Below, piece by piece: positions 13,808-15,706 of a stretch of DNA of 15,706 nucleotides; the stretch's first letter is position 1, and each line of letters begins with the position of its first letter. Position numbers and translations under genes: made by a program. Under the pieces are notes generated by a model. The model was given only the letters and a program-made list of their open reading frames with translations. It had not been told where the DNA came from and did no database searches. The stretch comes from CAYMDS01 sp964576705 (GTDB taxonomy: Bacteria > Patescibacteriota > Microgenomatia > Levybacterales > UBA12049): NCBI GenBank assembly GCA_964576705.1, contig CAZNVI010000026.1, forward strand, positions 1 to 15,706, written 5' to 3'.

Positions 13808-14929
13808 TTAATTCACAGAATCCAAAGCGGTTTGCGCCTCTGGCAAGTTTTTATTATAAAACACGGCTTTTTCATATTCGTTTTTAGCTGACTCATTATT
13901 TCCTTGTGCTTCATACATTTTACCCCGTAAAATATATAATTCAGAAAACGCCCGGTTATGGTTGTTCAAAGTTTTATCAGTAATGGCGAAGACTCTATCG
14001 TAATGACCCAATTCATAATACGAAAGTATCGGCTCGATTTGATACCAGAGCGTTCTAAAAGGCAGTTGATTTTCTACTTTCTCAAATTCATCTACGGATT
14101 TTTGGTACTCTTTTAAGTAATAGTATGCAACAGAAAGATTAAATCTCGAGTAAATATCAGAAGGGTTAGATCTTAAATTTTCTTCATTTCTTTTTACTGC
14201 TTTAAGCCATGCAAATCGCTCATCGAGATTTTCTCCAATTATAGTTTCTGCTATTTGTTGTTTATCTTTTGGTACGAGAACTAGATACTCATAATCAAAT
14301 TTTTCCCACATGGCATTGAAATCTTCATAGGAGAATGATAGATTTGATGCTTCATAAGAATCATCCTGTATTATAGTTTGTGTCTGTTCGTCAAAGCCTT
14401 TCACTACGCGATAATGTCCGATATCTTCATTTATATGAAGCCAGGTGCGGGTGAGAATCGGTATATCATAAGTTATGAATTTTTTAAGTAATTCGATATC
14501 ACCATTCGGTTTATGATATGCAATAAGTCCATATCCTTGGGCTTTTTTAGCCATTTCTTCAAATGTCACTGATTTATCATCGTTATCGCCTGTAGGGTGT
14601 TGGTAGGGTCTTAACATTTGCCCTAATACATGTTGGGATTCATGAATATTAAAATATGAAAGGGCCATAGAGAGGGATGCCGGACCGCAGTTATTAAATG
14701 TCTGCTTGGCATAATAACTATTTACTAATATTTTTGAAGATGGGATTTGATTTAAAATAATATGGGTAGGCGTGGGTGAGTTGATAGATCGCGATGGACC
14801 CTTTGGATCCTGTTTAATGTGTGAACGGGTAAAGGAAATGTTGTCTTTTTCGTTTGAAAAAACGAAGACTAACATAACACTTATCAGTAAAAAGATTGAG
14901 GCGATTAGTAGATAGTTCAGTTTTTTCAT
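13808..14929 (-). CDS. C39-like (papain-fold) peptidase domain with C-terminal TPRs, membrane-anchored
   Basis: A predicted extracytoplasmic cysteine peptidase or peptidase-like protein of the Peptidase_C39_2 group. From the chosen start there is a signal anchor (about residues 5-24), a Ser/Pro-rich linker, then NNCGPASLSMAL with candidate nucleophile Cys81, GHYRVVKGFD with His172, and IIQDDS with Asp189-Asp190, a complete catalytic triad. About 170 further residues contain at least three TPR-like helical pairs, including YILRGKMYEAQGNNESAKNEYEKAV. The frame extends 21 codons upstream to 14992, but a TGGTACAAT promoter ends 7 nt before ATG 14929 (MKKLNYLL), and the longer version would translate a palindromic operator-like site; I therefore use 373 residues. 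Target proteins or peptides are unknown. Confidence 0.85.
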   Translation of the reverse strand: MKKLNYLLIASIFLLISVMLVFVFSNEKDNISFTRSHIKQDPKGPSRSINSPTPTHIILNQIPSSKILVNSYYAKQTFNNCGPASLSMALSYFNIHESQHVLGQMLRPYQHPTGDNDDKSVTFEEMAKKAQGYGLIAYHKPNGDIELLKKFITYDIPILTRTWLHINEDIGHYRVVKGFDEQTQTIIQDDSYEASNLSFSYEDFNAMWEKFDYEYLVLVPKDKQQIAETIIGENLDERFAWLKAVKRNEENLRSNPSDIYSRFNLSVAYYYLKEYQKSVDEFEKVENQLPFRTLWYQIEPILSYYELGHYDRVFAITDKTLNNHNRAFSELYILRGKMYEAQGNNESAKNEYEKAVFYNKNLPEAQTALDSVN

Positions 14930-14936
14930 CGGGAAT

Positions 14937-14945
14937 ATTGTACCA
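14937..14945 (-). promoter_or_regulatory. Extended -10 promoter of the C39-like gene (TGGTACAAT)
   Basis: TACAAT (14942-14937) preceded by TGG on the minus strand, ending 7 nt before ATG 14929. No good -35 is present; the 32-bp palindrome occupies that position and beyond. This site decides the gene start. Confidence 0.65.
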
Positions 14946-14961
14946 GAAAAGTAGAAATAAG

Positions 14962-14993
14962 AATGTTTCCATGTATCGATACATGGAAACATT
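14962..14993. promoter_or_regulatory. Perfect 32-bp palindrome, candidate shared operator
   Basis: Each half reads AATGTTTCCATGTATC from its outer edge, with no mismatch and no loop. The centre (14977/14978) is 48.5 bp from the C39-like start (14929) and 50.5 bp from the L,D-transpeptidase start (15028), so it is placed almost symmetrically, just upstream of both -10 elements. It lacks a T-run and separates divergent genes, so it is not a terminator. A binding site for a dimeric regulator controlling both genes is the best inference. Confidence 0.65.
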
Positions 14994-15011
14994 TAAATAA
15001 TGGATAAATTT

Positions 15012-15020
15012 TGCTATAGT
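15012..15020 (+). promoter_or_regulatory. Extended -10 promoter of the L,D-transpeptidase gene (TGCTATAGT)
   Basis: TGC plus TATAGT (15015-15020), ending 7 nt before GTG 15028. An upstream in-frame GTG at 15019 lies inside the -10 itself and so would not be transcribed, which selects 15028 as the start. Confidence 0.65.
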
Positions 15021-15027
15021 GCGTTTT

Positions 15028-15636
15028 GTGAAGAAGGTTATACTTTTTGTACTATTGGTTTTAATACTGGCTATTTTACCATTTATAATGGAAGCCCCTG
15101 AAAGTCCAGCTAAAAATTTAAAGATTGTGGACAATGAGTATTGGTTTATCCTTCATCGGAAATCAAACAAGGAGCTTCTGTATATCGGTACACCGGGAGA
15201 TATCCAGGAAAGTAAATTGGTTAAAACATTTAAGGTAAAAACCGGGATCCCGAATGAGCGCCCGACACCCTTACCCAAAATTATGGGGAAAGAATACTGG
15301 TTAATTACGACTAAAGAGTCGTCAGCGGAAAATCCGGAAACTGCACCTTATTTTCTAACTTTAAATATACCAGCACCTGATGTTATACCCTTCGGACCGG
15401 AGCCGTATCTGGAATGTGGTAGGATGCCTACTTCGCCGGATCAAGGCGAGCAATGTCAGTGGGAATTACCTGGCGCATTTGGACTTCATGGTGTAAATGG
15501 TGACTTATCAAGGTTATCAAATGATAATCCTGGAAGTAGTGGGTGCATAAGGCATCGTGACGAAGATATAACGTATTTATACGATTTGTTGGATCCCGAA
15601 AAAGAAGATATTAGGTATTATATTAAAGACATTTAA
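15028..15636 (+). CDS. L,D-transpeptidase (YkuD domain), membrane-anchored
   Basis: Forms L,D-crosslinks between peptidoglycan stem peptides, or attaches proteins to them, outside the membrane. The 202-residue protein has an N-terminal signal anchor (about 4-20), a short region with EYWFIL repeated in variant form (38-42 and 89-93), and a YkuD catalytic domain ending in HGVNG (His154) and SSGCIRHRDEDI with nucleophile Cys173 and Arg175. These match the HxxG...SxGCxR signature. The start is GTG 15028, giving MKKVILFVLL, because an earlier GTG overlaps the -10 element. It is divergent from the C39-like gene across a perfect palindrome, suggesting joint control. With the PBP at the other end of the window it implies peptidoglycan with two crosslinking routes. 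Confidence 0.9.
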   Translation: MKKVILFVLLVLILAILPFIMEAPESPAKNLKIVDNEYWFILHRKSNKELLYIGTPGDIQESKLVKTFKVKTGIPNERPTPLPKIMGKEYWLITTKESSAENPETAPYFLTLNIPAPDVIPFGPEPYLECGRMPTSPDQGEQCQWELPGAFGLHGVNGDLSRLSNDNPGSSGCIRHRDEDITYLYDLLDPEKEDIRYYIKDI

Positions 15637-15674
15637 TAACTCATTTTATATTTTCAGCTACATTTCAGCTCCCA

Positions 15675-15683
15675 TGGTATAAT
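15675..15683 (+). promoter_or_regulatory. Extended -10 promoter near the window end (TGGTATAAT)
   Basis: A perfect extended -10 element in the 70 bp after the L,D-transpeptidase gene, pointing out of the window. No start codon follows within the 23 visible bases, so its gene lies beyond the edge. Confidence 0.55.
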
Positions 15684-15706
15684 CTGTCAGTAGATCAAAA
15701 ATAAAA

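Noticed and set aside
14929..14992. N-terminal extension of the C39-like protein by 21 residues
   Set aside because: It would translate the palindrome and the promoter, and the -10 element is 7 nt before the internal ATG followed by a proper signal anchor.
14962..14993. The 32-bp palindrome as a transcription terminator
   Set aside because: It lies between divergent genes, has no loop and no downstream T-run.
1..15706. CRISPR array, tRNA, rRNA or insertion sequence
   Set aside because: I saw no regularly spaced direct repeats of CRISPR size, no tRNA-like cloverleaf and no transposase; the only repeats are short palindromes and 7-10-bp tandem arrays.
1..15706. Recoding of TGA as glycine, as in some Patescibacteria
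   Set aside because: TGA ends well-defined genes at 12297-12299, 12740-12742 and 13805-13807 at normal protein lengths, and no in-frame TGA interrupts conserved domains.

Overview
The window is about one-third GC and densely coding, with short proteins and standard stop codons: several genes end in TGA, so TGA is not recoded. The gene mix is a bifunctional penicillin-binding protein, a DsbB/DsbA pair, an S23-type four-helix bundle gene, a DUF2723 membrane protein, family-2 glycosyltransferases and a YkuD L,D-transpeptidase. Together with the absence of clear Shine-Dalgarno sequences before any start I examined, this suggests a Candidate Phyla Radiation (Patescibacteria) bacterium, possibly of the Microgenomates. 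That assignment is an inference from gene content. The sequence is a draft scaffold: 100 N at 3861-3960 mark a join of unknown size.

Layout. 1-2052 (minus): class A PBP, C-terminus beyond the window edge. 2053-2546: palindromic repeat, a promoter, a decayed phosphoribosyltransferase remnant, a second promoter. 2547-3653 (plus): orphan membrane histidine kinase. 3675-5324 (minus): two different gene fragments artificially joined across the N gap, a short Ala-rich C-terminus and the N-terminal 454 residues of a GT39-like membrane glycosyltransferase. 5397-7475 (plus): divergent DUF2723 GT-C-like protein with a TPR tail. 7477-7999: a small four-helix bundle gene bracketed by inverted arrays of a 10-bp degenerate repeat. 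7981-10572 (minus): operon of GT2, SAM methyltransferase (genes overlap), GT2. 10642-12299 (plus): dsbB-like, dsbA-like and YbaK-family genes. 12344-12742: small low-affinity iron permease family protein. 12866-13807 (plus): NodB polysaccharide deacetylase, ending base-to-base against a convergent C39-like peptidase/TPR protein (13808-14929, minus). 15028-15636 (plus): L,D-transpeptidase. 15675-15683: a promoter pointing out of the window.

Functionally most of the window serves the cell envelope: peptidoglycan polymerisation and crosslinking (PBP, L,D-transpeptidase), glycan modification (NodB), surface glycan or glycoprotein synthesis (GT39-like, DUF2723, two GT2s, methyltransferase), and oxidative folding of exported proteins (DsbA/DsbB).

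The most interesting signals are regulatory or structural. (a) Promoters are mostly extended -10 elements (TGnTATAAT-like) lying 5-8 nt before the start codon in six genes, which implies leaderless mRNAs and corrects three gene starts. (b) A perfect 32-bp palindrome sits almost exactly midway between the start codons of the divergent C39-like protein and L,D-transpeptidase. (c) Phased 10-bp repeat arrays in inverted orientation bracket the four-helix bundle gene. (d) A palindromic element found between genes at 2085-2131 has a relative embedded in frame inside a glycosyltransferase gene.
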